From: Mycobacterium lepromatosis
GTDB taxonomy: Bacteria > Actinomycetota > Actinomycetes > Mycobacteriales > Mycobacteriaceae
DNA length: 64,000 nt
Assembly: GCF_000975265.2 (NCBI RefSeq)
Contig: NZ_CP083405.1
Coordinates: forward strand, 2,170,001 to 2,234,000
Direction of reading: 5' to 3'
The translations under genes and the position numbers were made by a program. A model generated the notes under the pieces. That model made no database searches and was not told where the DNA came from. It saw nothing but the letters and a program-made list of their open reading frames with translations. Below, one piece after another: positions 20,462 to 31,237 of this stretch. Each line of letters starts with the position of its first letter. Within the stretch, counting starts at the first letter, position 1.

Positions 20462-21382
20462 TCAGCGAATCGTGTCTACACCAGCGATTAGCGGAAGATC
20501 GAGCGGGAGAACCAATCCGGCCGCAACTCGATAACCGCCGAGACCGCGTTGAGCGCCCACATCCCGGTCGACACACACACAGCATTCCGGTTCGCGGCCC
20601 GAGCCGTCCGCGAACCGGAATGCAATCTCCTGGAAAACGCTCGGAGTGTCTTCGACCACCACCCTGTAGACGTCGTTCGTAGCCTGATGGCCAAGCCGGG
20701 ATCGGGTCGTAACCGATGCGGTTGACGTGTTCCACATTGGATGTAGATTTCACCCAGGAAGATGCTATTACATCATGCACCGGGCGGCAGCAACGTGCCC
20801 GGGTTTGATGACGTCCTTCGCGGTGGTGCACTCAGTGCGAGTCACCCACTTGTCCCAGACGATGGTGATCTCGTCAAGCACGATGCCGGCAATGTGGGTA
20901 ATCCTGGAGACTATGACACCCCAGACAAAAATCAACACATTGCAATTTTCCAGGAACTGGGTGAATTCAGGCTCATGACCGATGCCCCTCTCGGTCTCGT
21001 AGCCGCCTTCGTAGTTGGCGTAGTCCAGTAGGTCAAAAGACCGGAACCTACACACCTCCGAGTACAGACCCATCAGCATCATGGTAAACGGGCCATGACG
21101 CACTAATGCATTGGTTTTCAATGCAATCAGGGCGTCGACATCTTTGGTGGCGATGATGCCCACTGGCGCTGCCAGGAAACAGATGTCAATGACGTCACAA
21201 CCAACCTTCCCTGCGCTGCTGACACTGGCGCCCATCAACTCGAACAGTGGATGCTTGACAACTTCGGCAATCACCATCTTCCCGACGAAACCAGTGCCCC
21301 AGAGAACACCCACTTTGAGCAGAGTTCCGACCACCTTGTCTGCACAGCACGCCACTTTCTGCTCAGCAGGGCTGTTCCCCAA
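20462..21382 (-). pseudogene. Decayed dihydrodipicolinate-reductase-like NAD(P)-binding protein
   Basis: Reads VGVLWGTGFVGKMVIAEVV (dinucleotide-binding GxGxxG-like), HPLFELMGASVSSAGKVG, APVGIIATKDVDALIALK, MLMGLYSEVCRF, LLDYANYEGGYE, FLENCNVLIFVWGVIVSRI and AGIVLDEITIVWDKWVTRTE to IKPGHVAAA. It shifts frame near 20760 and resumes EHVNRIGYD, TNDVYRVVVEDTPSVFQEIA and LVLPLDLPLIAGVDTIR. Relative to the roughly 350-residue family a segment between ALIALK and MLMGLY is deleted. A perfect 16-bp inverted repeat at 20582-20623 lies within it. Confidence 0.75.
20582..20623. repeat. Perfect 16-bp inverted repeat with 10-nt loop
   Basis: Arms 20582-20597 (GCATTCCGGTTCGCGG) and 20608-20623 are exact reverse complements around a 10-nt spacer. 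It sits in the coding remnant of the dihydrodipicolinate-reductase-like pseudogene, near the peptide EIAFRFADGSGRE. Confidence 0.95.
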
Positions 21383-21559
21383 AGCTTCACCCTAAGCATG
21401 GCCACAGATGCACATAGCCTCGAAATCAGTACACTTCTTACCCAACCCCCCTGGCGGTCCAGCAACTTTTGGTCGGCGGGTCTAGAACCGCGGTATCACT
21501 ACTTGAACCGTAAAGCGGGACTTAGCTAGTATCTAGATATTTTCAATACAGGCATTGCA

Positions 21560-22785
21560 CCTCAACGGAACCGGATGGTTCCAACCTAAGATTTCTTTTG
21601 CCCGATATTCTTCTTGGCGCGTTCGATTGCTGGGAGCGCGACGACTACCGCGATGGTGCTTTCGCAAGCTTGCACCGAAAACCCTCGATCTCGTTTTGGC
21701 CCGCACTCTAGATGGAAGGATCCGCGGCTAGGCAAGAGGTATTGGACCCTAACCAAGCTTGACGACGTCTCGTACGCTAACCGCCAGCCGAACATTTTCA
21801 GCTTCAGCCCCAACATCACGATCGACGACCAGACATCGGAGATAGCCGAATACTTCGGTTCGATGATGGTGCTCGATGATCCGTCGACATCAGCGGTTGC
21901 GGTCGATTGTTAGCAGAGCGTTCACCCCGAAAATGTTGAACCGCATTGAAGCATCGGTGCGCGAACGGACCCATCGGTTGGTCGCATCAATGCTCGCCAA
22001 TAACCCCAACGAAGAAGCCGATCTAATCAGTGAGCTCGCTGTACCGCTACCGCTGCAGGTAAGCTACGACATGATGGGCATTCCCGAGGCGGACCATAAG
22101 CGGATATTCCACTGGAAGAACGTGATTTGGAGTGCGGCGACCCCGACTTTTCGATCGATTTCGAGGAATTCACTCACTTTGCGATGGACATTGGCCCCTA
22201 CGCGAGCGCGCTGGTCGAAGATCACCGCATCAATCATCACGACGGTCTTACGACCGCCCTGGGGGGTCGATGGCGAACAACTCTCGTCATCGGAAATCGC
22301 CTCGTTCTTTGTCCCACTGGTGATAGCCGGCAACGAGACTACGCGAATGCGATCAACTTCAGGACGCTAGCCCCATCCCGCTATACCCAAGGAACGGGAA
22401 AATGGCGATCCGACTTCGATGTTCTGGCACCAACCACGGTCAACGAGACGATGCAGTAGACCTCGCCGGTGGTCTACATGCGACACACCCTGAACAAGGA
22501 CATAGAACTTAAGGCACCACGCCGGCGACAAGATTCCATTTGGTACAACTCTGCCAACCACGACGAGTCAAGTTTGTTAATCCATGGACTTTGGACGTCG
22601 AATGCAACCCCAATCCGCATGTCGGTTTCTGTGGCGGAGGTGCTCATTTCTGTCTAGAAGCAAACTTAACCCGGAACGAGATCAGAGTCATGTGCGACGA
22701 ATTACCCTACATCGTCGCGACAGAGGAACCCGCACGCCTGTTGTCACAATCCATCCACGTCATCAAGAATCCGAGGGTCGCCTGA
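21560..22785 (+). pseudogene. cyp124: Decayed cytochrome P450 CYP124
   Basis: Haem monooxygenase of methyl-branched lipids and sterols in M. tuberculosis. Fragments in sequence: DILLGAFDCWERDD, DGAFASLHRKPSISFWPA, YWTLTKLDDVSYANRQPNIF, NITIDDQTSEIAEYFGSMMV, HQRLRSIVSRAFTPKMLNRI, EADLISELAVPLPLQVSYDM, MGIPEADHKRIFHW, FFVPLVIAGNETTR (I-helix), VYMRHTLNKDIEL, and the haem-binding loop VGFCGGGAHFCLEANLTR with its cysteine still present. At least six frameshifts or stops disrupt it. Assignment to CYP124 rests on close resemblance and Rv2266 synteny. Confidence 0.85.
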
Positions 22786-23097
22786 GCTCCCCCAGCATGA
22801 CATTAGTGTTGGCATTTACTCCAGTTTCCCACGCAAACATGCTTATTGGCAACTAATAGGTGCTGTCGAACGGGGACCTGACGATGTGCTCTGCGTGGTC
22901 CAATAGCTGGTACGTCAGTAGCTCGCAGGAAACGAATTCTTAGCATTGATGCTAACTTCCTCCCCTTCTCACTCTCCACGCATAGCGGACCCGGGGTTTG
23001 CGGTAAGCCCTGGGTCATACCGCAGAACTACTGGCCAAGAACAGAACCTGCGCAAATGGAGTCGTGAAAAGTGGCAAGTAATGCATGCCTAGATAAT

Positions 23098-23400
23098 CTA
23101 TAGTGGGCGCAGGGCCCACCGATCTGATACTGGCCGCTGAACTGTGCCTGGCCAGCGTACGACCGCCTATGCTGGAACACCCAGCCGCAATTCCGGTCCA
23201 CTCTCTGGTCCGGCGGCATCGCGGGGCAGATCGTGCAACTGCTGCACTATCGGGGGGGCTGCTGAAGCGGTTAAGCACGGTCGGTACCGAACCGGCTGCA
23301 CAACTCCGTTCGGCAGCGTGGATCTAGACCTCACGCACCGCCATCTACCTGATTCAAGCCGCCAACGGCCAACCCCTGACCGGCTCAGCGCATAGCTAAC
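23098..23400 (+). pseudogene. N-terminal remnant of an FAD-dependent monooxygenase
   Basis: Reads VGAGPTDLILAAELCLASVR (FAD-binding GxGxxG altered to GAGPTD) with PPMLEH after it. A frame change gives AGQIVQLLHYRG, and a third frame gives FGSVDLDLTHRHLPD. Only about 100 codons are recognisable. It is of the same phenol-hydroxylase-like family as the longer remnant at 29595. Confidence 0.55.
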
Positions 23401-23473
23401 GCAAGAGTTTATCTGAAGCCGGCTCGCGACCGGCTAAATACAACGTGGCCGCCATGCCATTGGGTAGACTTTG

Positions 23474-23912
23474 TCGACGGCAAACAACCAGTCCCCGATG
23501 AGCCCTGCAAAGTACCTCCTGGCCGATAACACCACCACGCCGACCGGTGAACAACATACCGACTGCGAAGCAGAGATCGAGCCCGACTATCGGTTCACCC
23601 TGGCTAACGAACGGACTTTTCTGTCCTGGCAACGCACCTCGCTGGGGTTGTTGGCTGCTGCAGTCGCCTTGGCTCAGCTCGTTCCGGAACTGACCTGTTC
23701 CCGGCACGCGCCGTTTGCGTGGCGTGGGGGCACAGTTCCTGACACCCTCACCAGCGGAATGGGGCTGCTGCGCTGGCGGCAACCGGAACACGCCGTGCAC
23801 CGCGGCCTGTCATTGCCCCGTCACCCCAACTCCGGCTACCTTGCGCTACGCCCTCAAACTGGTCGGGATAATCGCGCTGATGCTGGTAATCGCCAAGGTG
23901 GTCATGACTTGA
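23474..23912 (+). pseudogene. Decayed DUF202 membrane protein (Rv2272-like)
   Basis: Begins [20 protein letters not shown] and contains the DUF202 core [20 protein letters not shown] followed by [16 protein letters not shown] (first membrane helix). After a frame change near 23750 it continues [10 protein letters not shown], then [20 protein letters not shown] (a later helix, other frame) to a stop at 23912. Two or more frameshifts. Confidence 0.75.
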
Positions 23913-24100
23913 GCCAGGAAACGTCGGTCGGTCAGCCAGATCTCGGGCTACAACCGGAACGGACCTCCCGGACCTCTTTTTCGTTGCTGGGCAACGGCGC
24001 GATGCTGATAGGAAAAACCTGTACGACACTAACGAACTCACCAAACTAATTCTCGCCGGGTTGGCGATCATCGCGACATCATGCTGCTAAATGATCGCTA
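23909..24100 (+). pseudogene. Decayed second DUF202 membrane protein (Rv2273-like)
   Basis: Directly follows, and probably overlapped, the preceding DUF202 gene: [30 protein letters not shown], then in another frame [12 protein letters not shown]. The tandem pair of short DUF202 genes matches Rv2272-Rv2273. Confidence 0.6.
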
Positions 24101-24955
24101 AACAACGCCAACAAATATTGGCACAATGCCTAATCCCGCGTACATCACTCCGCGCCGCCATGTGCACATCGTCGGGACATTGGTTACTGACGCTCATGGC
24201 CATGACCACGTTTGCCTTATTGCACTAACGCCCGTCGACATCAAAGTTGGGAACGATGTTGCGCAGTTCGTCAGACAGCCTCTGGCTTTCGTACCGGCGC
24301 TCACCGATGTGAGTATTACGTTAACAACCCAGTATGCCTAATCTGTTTCCGATACGCACTAAACTATCCACGAAGTCAGCAACATCACCGTGGCAACCAC
24401 CCACTCCGACACGGCCAGCCGTCCCAACGCCGACCGTGTGAACAAAGCGACAACGTATATAGTCATCGAACAGCGCAACACCATGCTCAGCCAGCAACTG
24501 ATAAATACTGCCATCAAGCAGCTGATAACCCAACAACAACAAATTATCAAATGAGCCCTACCGCTTTTTTACGCCCTAAATCCACCCGACCTATCCCGGA
24601 GGAAAATCCGAGTAAACACACTCAGGAACAAAGAAACTCGTGTAAATAAATCAGCAGTGTCCTCGTGAATACCACTGTCGCACGTGTTGCCCCCCAGTGG
24701 ACAGCACACCGTGACGCTAATAGTGAGTAACCAAACTCGAGAAACACATTCGGAACAATGGATTTGAGCACCAAGGATCCGAACGATTTTCGGATTCACC
24801 ACTCAGCGGGAACAAACAGCCGCCCGACGTGTCTGGTGATCTAGCTACACCTCACTCGGGCCGTTTTTGAGCAGCCACGCTTTCAGCGCGATCGTCTGGC
24901 GGACGATACAAGATTTGCGGGATCTGATAGAACACGCGCTATCAGATCCTGATGT
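24101..24955. other. Gene-poor stretch
   Basis: No recognisable gene. Short open frames on both strands (for example 24126-24341 plus and 24321-24542 minus, the latter containing YQLLDGSIYQLLAEHG) have no family I can name. H37Rv genes Rv2274c to Rv2286c would be expected hereabouts and appear lost or displaced. Confidence 0.45.
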
Positions 24956-25402
24956 TCACCGCATAAGACGGTGCTGAAGCTCCTCTGGCACAGTATCCTC
25001 TGTTGAACGCGACAGTGTCCTGTCCTGGTCGATCGAGTCGATGTGTTTACGAAAGCGTGCAGCCGAGTAGGCCAATGCGCCCACCTCCTGAACCCGATCG
25101 GTCAACGCGCTGTCCGATGTCACGACACAAATTTCTTGAGGTTCAGGATCGGCCTGCACCAACCGAACGATCTCGTCGTCGGCCGAGTCGGGGAATGCCC
25201 TGGGTGCATATGCAATCGCAATCACTGATGAACGAATAGGGGGCGACGGCGGCCGCTCAAACACCACTGTCACGTCGTTGCCCTCGGTCGACGCCCAGCG
25301 CTCGAGCTTGTCTACCAGACGAACCATTGCGCCACGGCGGTCCTTCCACCAGCAGTCCGGGAGAGTCCCGATCACGTTCATCGCATCGACTATCCAGCGC
25401 AC
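24956..25402 (-). CDS. NYN-domain (PIN-like, YacP-type) putative RNase
   Basis: Intact small protein whose start RWIVDAMNVIG followed by CWWKDRRGAMVRLVDKLERW is the classic NYN/YacP pattern: the first aspartate of the PIN-like acidic site lies in VDAMN. Further acidic positions fall in DDEIVRLV and VVTSDSALTDRVQEVGA. The family is thought to act on RNA; no substrate is known here. I start at the GTG 25402 because homologs begin at this point; a frame-extending ATG at 25450 would add 16 residues without a clear ribosome-binding site. It survives alone in a heavily decayed stretch, so it is probably expressed and needed. Confidence 0.78.
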   Translation of the reverse strand: MRWIVDAMNVIGTLPDCWWKDRRGAMVRLVDKLERWASTEGNDVTVVFERPPSPPIRSSVIAIAYAPRAFPDSADDEIVRLVQADPEPQEICVVTSDSALTDRVQEVGALAYSAARFRKHIDSIDQDRTLSRSTEDTVPEELQHRLMR

Positions 25403-25599
25403 GCGTCCGATAGTACGGGTTATCGCTTGGCGCATAAACGGCTGCGACATGATAAAGTTATTCTCTTACTTGTCGTCCACCCGCGGCTGAACGAACACTA
25501 GTAAACATATCGGCGATGACGATGGATCTCAATCTCGACCGCGAATTGTTCACGTAGCTTGCCTAATTCAGAACCAGTTGCGAAGAAATCCGAACACAG

Positions 25600-26057
25600 C
25601 CAGACCGCATCCGCCTCAACTATATGCACCGCCACCTTGGCCGTGCACACACATCAGTACTGCAGCGCTGCCCACGACGGTGGCGTAGCTGTTGACGATC
25701 ACCGTGGTGAGTCCGGCTTCAGCACCGTGAATGGCCGCACCCCAGTACCAGGAGCTTCCATCAAGCCAAAAATTGATCGGACACACTCGTGACCGGTTGT
25801 TTAACAACACTAGCATCGCCGATCGTGGCATTCGCCATCCACCGGTAAAGAGCAGTGTGATTCGAGCCCAACGTCACTTTCAGTGTATCGCCAACTATCA
25901 ACTTCATGTCTCGAGAGATGTTGCTCTGGTTAAGAATATCGTCCATGGGGACGTCGATAGTTTTGGTTGCCAGCAGGCTCCGGGTGGATCTTGCGCAACC
26001 CAACACAACCGTGCAACACACTTGACGACCATCACCAAAACCCAGTTCTTTCATGCG
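25600..26057 (-). pseudogene. Decayed chagasin-type (I42) protease-inhibitor lipoprotein
   Basis: Minus-strand frame with MKELGFGDGRQVCC and VVLGCA (lipobox-like) then TIDVPMDDILNQSNISRDMK, LIVGDTLKVTLGSNHTALYR and WMANATIGDASVVKQ. After a shift near 25785 come MEAPGTG and GLTTVIVNSYATVVG. LGSNHTALYRW resembles the conserved NPTTGY-like loop of I42 inhibitors. Truncated and frameshifted, hence inactive. Confidence 0.6.
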
Positions 26058-26207
26058 AATCACCCCTCCAATTCAGGTTTGGAGCATGGCCCTTTGCACG
26101 ATATGGAAGCGTGCCAAATCACCGCGCCATCTGCTGCTGCGATTGCTGGATACCATCACCGCCAACCAGCCGTATGAAATCGATTAACCCGTACTGCAGA
26201 TAGGCTG

Positions 26208-27655
26208 GTGTTTAAGCTTGTCATTGTCGTTGCATTGATCTCCACCGTCATTGTGGGAACGGTCTTGGGACGGCGCTATCGCGTAAATCCCCCAATCTTG
26301 CTTTTGTGCTTGACGATCTGCAGGGTCGATCCCTACCGTTTGGTGGTGTTCGGATCAACGAGGAGATGGTGCTGCTATTCCTGCCAGCTATACTTCATAC
26401 TGGGAAAGCATGAACATGAGCTTTCGCTAGGTCCATGCGACCTACACGTCATCGCGTTTCTCAATGTGGCCCCAGTGATTGCCACCGCGGTAGCGATTAC
26501 GTGGACAGCATGAGTGTTCGGCAAGGTGTCGCACGCAATGGCAGTACTGGACACCGTGCTCTCCCTACCGCCACCTTAACCGGTCTGGCCAAGCAATTGC
26601 CACACCATACCCTTACCGTGTTGCGCGACGAGAGTATCCGCAACGAGAGGGCAGTGCTGGTCGTGTTCATCCTGACTGTCCAAGTCGCGATTGGCGAGCT
26701 CACTATCGGACCCGTCGATTTGGTCATCCGATTTATTGGCTCCTACCTCGACAGTATCGCCGCCGGGCTACTGGTCAGGAGATTGCCACCCCTGCCACGC
26801 CATCGGAATCGACTACCCGCTCGCGGAAAAACCTTGAGCGTGTTTGCGTCGTTAGCAATGCTACTTGATAACCCAACCGATCCACTGCAGCAGTGTGGTC
26901 GTGGTCATGGTGTCAGCGCTAGTGCTCGTTCGTCTATTCGGAACCGGTCGTGATCCAGGCTCGTTTCCGGCTGCAGGCTTATGCATCCTGGAGACATTGC
27001 GAAGTTCCTGATGAAGAGCCCGTTGCGGGTGTTTATTGGAATCCAGATCCCAGGCGCGCTGCACAGAATATCCAACGTCGATGGGTGGGCTGCACCACGC
27101 CGCTTTTATTGCCCTTGCCATCACCGGCGTCAGCGCATCGTTAACGCCGAGGCAGGATTCCTCGGTACAGCGTCACTGGCCGTCCCGTTTACCACGCTCA
27201 GCGGCACGCTATTCTCAGACCGCAGCCGGATCATTTTTGTCGTGACGGTGATCCTTCTGGTTACCTTGCTACTCCAAAGGAGTACGCTACCCGCCGTCAT
27301 TCGCTAAGCCCGGAGACCCGAAGCCGTAGCTCATACTGAAAAATTGCCTCAGCCTACAGTGTTGGCGCTCAAACCGCCCTCGATGTGTTACCGGCGGTGA
27401 CCGGCTAACGCGGGTTCGGCTCGAAACTACTGAACCGCCTACAGAAAGAATACGAAGAACACGCCGCAGTGGTCAGTGCCAACGACAACTATTCGGCGAC
27501 AAAAGATCTGATTAAACGAAGTTATCTGGTTCAGCCACTGGGCCGTCACTGACCTTCAACACCAGAACCTCATCAACGATATCGTGCTACGCGAGTTGCA
27601 GGCCGAACTGGATCTAGCGGAGGTACAACTTTTCGACGCTGCCGATACCGAATAA
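26208..27655 (+). pseudogene. yjcE: Decayed Na+/H+ antiporter (YjcE-like, Rv2287)
   Basis: Multi-helix cation/proton antiporter. FKLVIVVALISTVIVGTVLG, RRYRVNPPILLL, then LHVIAFLNVAPVIATAVAIT, GLAKQLPHHTLTVLRDESI, AIGELTIGPVDLVIRFIGSY, IPGALHRI, ASLAVPFTTLSGTLF, DRSRIIFVVTVILLVTLLLQ and, near the end, LQKEYEEHAAVVSAND, QNLINDIVLRELQAELDLAE and VQLFDAADTE. The ion-binding ND motif region is damaged (RDESIRNERA). Many stops; clearly inactive. Confidence 0.82.
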
Positions 27656-27979
27656 GCGCACCGCCTAGCATCAGCCGACACGCGTTGACAGTACCTGGAC
27701 GTACATCCGGTTACATGTTACAAGCCGGTGGCGATTCGCGGATACCGCGCTGCGCAAGGTAATCCTACCGTTGGGCCAGCTGTCGATCGCCACTGGCCGC
27801 CAACAACGCAGTAAAGTCGTCTTTGTCCCGCGCTCTGCGGCTACTGGCCGGGTGCGACCGAGGCGAAGTGATCTGCTCGCTCATGGGGGCGGACTGTAAC
27901 CTGTGCTGTGGGCCGAGCCCGAAGATGTGGGAGCTTCTCGACACACCGGGAAAGCGGAGGGCATGGTACGTATTAGACT
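27656..27979. other. Unassigned stretch between yjcE and AAA-ATPase remnants
   Basis: About 320 bp without an open frame. Fragments such as LAGCDRGEVICSL may belong to the lost N-terminal (Walker A) part of the ATPase that follows, but I cannot show this. Confidence 0.35.
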
Positions 27980-28901
27980 AGCAGCACTCGACTAAACTTC
28001 CACCGCAGATAATTTCGGCTATCTGGTAGACTTTAGGCATCCCGCAATCAGCCAAACATAACTCGACCTTAGCTCGCGATCCAAAAATCAAACGGGCAGT
28101 GGTGTTTACTGGCTTGATCCGGCGGACCAGCACCACGTTCGTGCGCCGGACCCGAGACTATGCCGAGTTCAGCACAAACGTAGGCCGCGTTTTCAACGAG
28201 CTGTGCCAGTCCTTGCCGTCTAACCGCAATTTGCCTGCAGCAATATGCCCTTACCAGCACGCACTTCCCAACCTGGCAACCGTGCGCGAGCGACTACGCG
28301 TATGAAGATTCTACGACGGCTTCCGTATGAATGCAACAGCACCCGCGCGGCACCCACAGGTGGGTACACGCACCCCGGTTCCTGCCGACGACGACAGTGA
28401 CGTGGCCGCCGCGATTCGACGATCCTCGAGACAGGGGTCGATGAATGGAGCTGCGCCGTTCGCGGATGCCTTCGATGCGTGCCACGGTCTCGGTCGTCAT
28501 CCACGACGGGCTGTTTCGGCCTTCAGTTACGGCAGCAAGGGATGCTCTGAACGGCCGAGTTGTACGAAGGCACATACGGTTCCTACTGTGGAGCGCTGCA
28601 CTGTTTAGCGCTCTAGTGTCATCGCTAATGGTGCTCACCGAATAGGAAACCTCACCGCACCCAAATTTGACTCGCCCACTTGCATCGCTGACCCGGACCG
28701 CAGCCGCACGGACTCACGTTGTGGTGGTCACCCACTCCCGTTCACTGCTGGAGCTCCTCGAGACCGTACCCGTAGTGACGGCCGGTTCGTTCGGTACCGA
28801 CCAAGCAGCCGAGATTGGACTGTGCAAGTAGTGGGGGGTGAGACCCCTATCAGCGGCCAGGACCTGTTGACAATACCGAAATGGGGTTGGGACAAAAGCT
28901 G
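27980..28901 (+). pseudogene. 5'-truncated AAA-family ATPase (RecF/ABC-like)
   Basis: Fragments DPKIKRAVVFTGLIRRTSTT, FVRRTRDYAEFSTN, ALPNLATVRERLRV, FYDGFRM, PARHPQVGTRTPV, ATVSVVIHDGLFRPS, ALVSSLMVLTE then ETSPHPNL (Walker B-like LMVLNEPETSLHP, broken by a stop), THVVVVTHSRSLLELLETVP (switch histidine) and GETPISGQDLLTIPKWGWD. No Walker A motif is found at the left end, so the gene is truncated as well as frameshifted. Confidence 0.6.
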
Positions 28902-28957
28902 AATAACACAGAATTTTCCAAATAGGCAATTTTACCCTCCATGCAACATTCTGAAGT

Positions 28958-29590
28958 ATGTTGGTTGTCATAACTGGTCAGCTGCCCGTACTGCGGGAAC
29001 ACAAGAAAGCCGACACCGGGCATGCATTCAGCTATACTGTGGTTGGATCTGACACTACAACGCGAGCTGGCCAACGTTACGCACGACGATATCGTCAACC
29101 TGGCGGAAGTATCGCTGCGCATGTTCAATAACTACTTCACCGGTAAATCATGAAACGCTGACCGCTCGGCAAACCAAGCACATGCATCGCAGCCTCGTCG
29201 TGCTGCTGCGGCATCCGGCTGACGAACCGCTGTGGACGGCTATACATCTATGCCGTGTAGAACCTTTGGATGAGGATTTCGGCGATGGACCAAGCTCTAA
29301 GAGCCGGGAACTCGCCGAGGTACGAAAGCTGTGAGGCGACAAACGGATTCTTAATGCGTTGCCGAAGCAGCTTTTCAACGAGTGAATCGAGGTGATCGCC
29401 CAACGTACCAGCGCTGACCTGAACCGCGACATGTACCCCTCGACTGGTCGCAGCCGTGGTACGCACCGTTAGCAACGCGGCAATGGATACTTACGTACTG
29501 TTGGATCGGCCGGTGACGATCATCGCGCTGATCCGACCGGTCTTCGCCGCCATCAGCGCGGTTCTGCCCGCACCCCAACACATAAAGGCT
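28958..29590 (+). pseudogene. Decayed TetR-family regulator
   Basis: The helix-turn-helix region reads LTLQRELANVTHDDIVNLAE, VSLRMFNNYFTGKS, the usual TetR VxxIxxxAGVSxxTxFxYF pattern with changes, followed by a stop. The remainder is scattered over frames: SANQAHAS, HRPADEPL, EPLDEDFGDGP, EATNGFLM and VVRTVSNAAMDTYVLLDRPV to APQHIK. It lies just upstream of a monooxygenase remnant on the same strand and may once have regulated it. Confidence 0.65.
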
Positions 29591-29594
29591 CACC

Positions 29595-31110
29595 ATGACT
29601 GACAACTATGTCCCCGAACCCGCTCAAGTCGTAATCTCCGGCGCTAGGCCTAATAGTTTGCTGCCAACCTGGGAGCTCGCATCGTCCGGAATCAGGCCAG
29701 TCGTGCTCGATAAACCGCCTAGTCCTAGCGCCGAGTCGAATGCCAACGTCCTCATCGGACAAATCGTTCGGACGACGGATATGCTTGACCTATATCAGGC
29801 ATGCACCGGAGACGACGATCTGCCGCAACTCGTTTACAGATGAATATTTGCGGTAACGACACTGAAATTCTTTTTCTGCAAGATAATCCGATGTAAACAA
29901 TGCACATGTCGTAATTCCGACTTGTCCGGCTGTTGGAGAAACAAGTACGCGATCTCAGGGTGAACCTACTCTGGGGTAACGAACTCATCGGCTGGCAAAC
30001 CGAGTCGGAACCCTTTGCGCCGAGCGTGTCCTAGGCGGAAGTGCGACTATATCCAAGACCGCTGGATACCTAGTCAACTCCGACGGTGGACACAGTCTAA
30101 CCCGTAAAATGCTGTTTCGTCGAGTTCCCCTATAGCACAAAGCCGAACGACAACAGGTTAGTTTTACGTACACATACCCTACCACCTACGCCACCTCGAC
30201 GGCAGCATACCCATTCCATAATTCAGTCAGCTTTTCTTCAATCACAGTGGGTTCGATCGCTGCAGAATTATCCACGCCGAGTTTGAACCTGGCTAAACAC
30301 TATTCAGACCAATGAAATTAGGACTTTTCGTCAACGAAGAACCGATGGCCCTGACCGAACTGAGCGCCAGCGCGAACCACGTACTCGACACCGAGATCCC
30401 CCCTTGAGGAAAGGGAAATACTAGTTCAACATGCTCTTAATCAAATGAACAGGAAGAACACTCGCCACGTCGAGAGCTATCGCGAAAGTTGATTCCTGCT
30501 GCTTGGCGACACCGCCCACGTACGCAGTCCGATAGGTGGCCCCGGCCCGAACCTAGACCTGACGGATACCATCAACCTCGGCTGGAAGCTGGTGACCCAG
30601 ATCAAGAGGGGATATGTTTGGATTGTTCGAAACCGATCAATCCAAACATCACACTGTGGGGCAACGCGTGATGATGCACTCGCTGGTCCAGACCGCACTC
30701 ATGGCGCCAAGACCCGAAATTGCCGCGTTACTCACGCTATTGGGCGAGCTCTTCATCATTCCCGACAGCACTGCTAGCCTGTTCTAATGTCGCCTACGAC
30801 GCGGGTTACGACCACACGGCCTCGGGTCAGCCAGTTCCTGACCTCACCCTGCAATACGGCCGATGGATCGGCGAGCTATTCAACTATATACACGACGCAC
30901 GCCCGATGTTGCTCAACCTTACCGCTGGTGAGAGCACGGACGTGGCGTGAGGATGGACCGATCGTGTGAACACCGTCAACACCGTAATCGCTAATCCACT
31001 CACCACGGTAATGCTCATCCGAGCTGAGGATTAGAATCATAGTATAATAATCGTGTATGCAGAGAAATCAGTTCTGCGTTCGTCCTTAGAGCGTTGGTTC
31101 GAACAGGAAT
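29595..31110 (+). pseudogene. Decayed FAD-dependent aromatic monooxygenase
   Basis: Begins MTDNYVPEPAQVVISGARPN (GxGxxG degraded to GARPNS), GIRPVVLDKPPSPSAESNAN and MLDLYQACTGDD. Later frames contain LLEKQVRDLRVNLLWGNELI, DGGHSL, FNHSGFDR-type sequence, then GPGPNLDLTDTINLGWKLVT, the DG/GD-motif end with the D replaced, and AELLHDARPMLLNLTAGEST-like sequence near 30890. Numerous stops. About 500 residues in intact relatives. Confidence 0.72.
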
Positions 31111-31237
31111 CATGCGACTAGGAAGCACGGTTCAGCAGCCGATGAACTGGCATCGACTTATCATCTTAATTCATGAACTGTTTAGGTACGCGCCGGTTCT
31201 ACATCGTGCGATTGCACACAAGCACCGGTTGTTCTCG

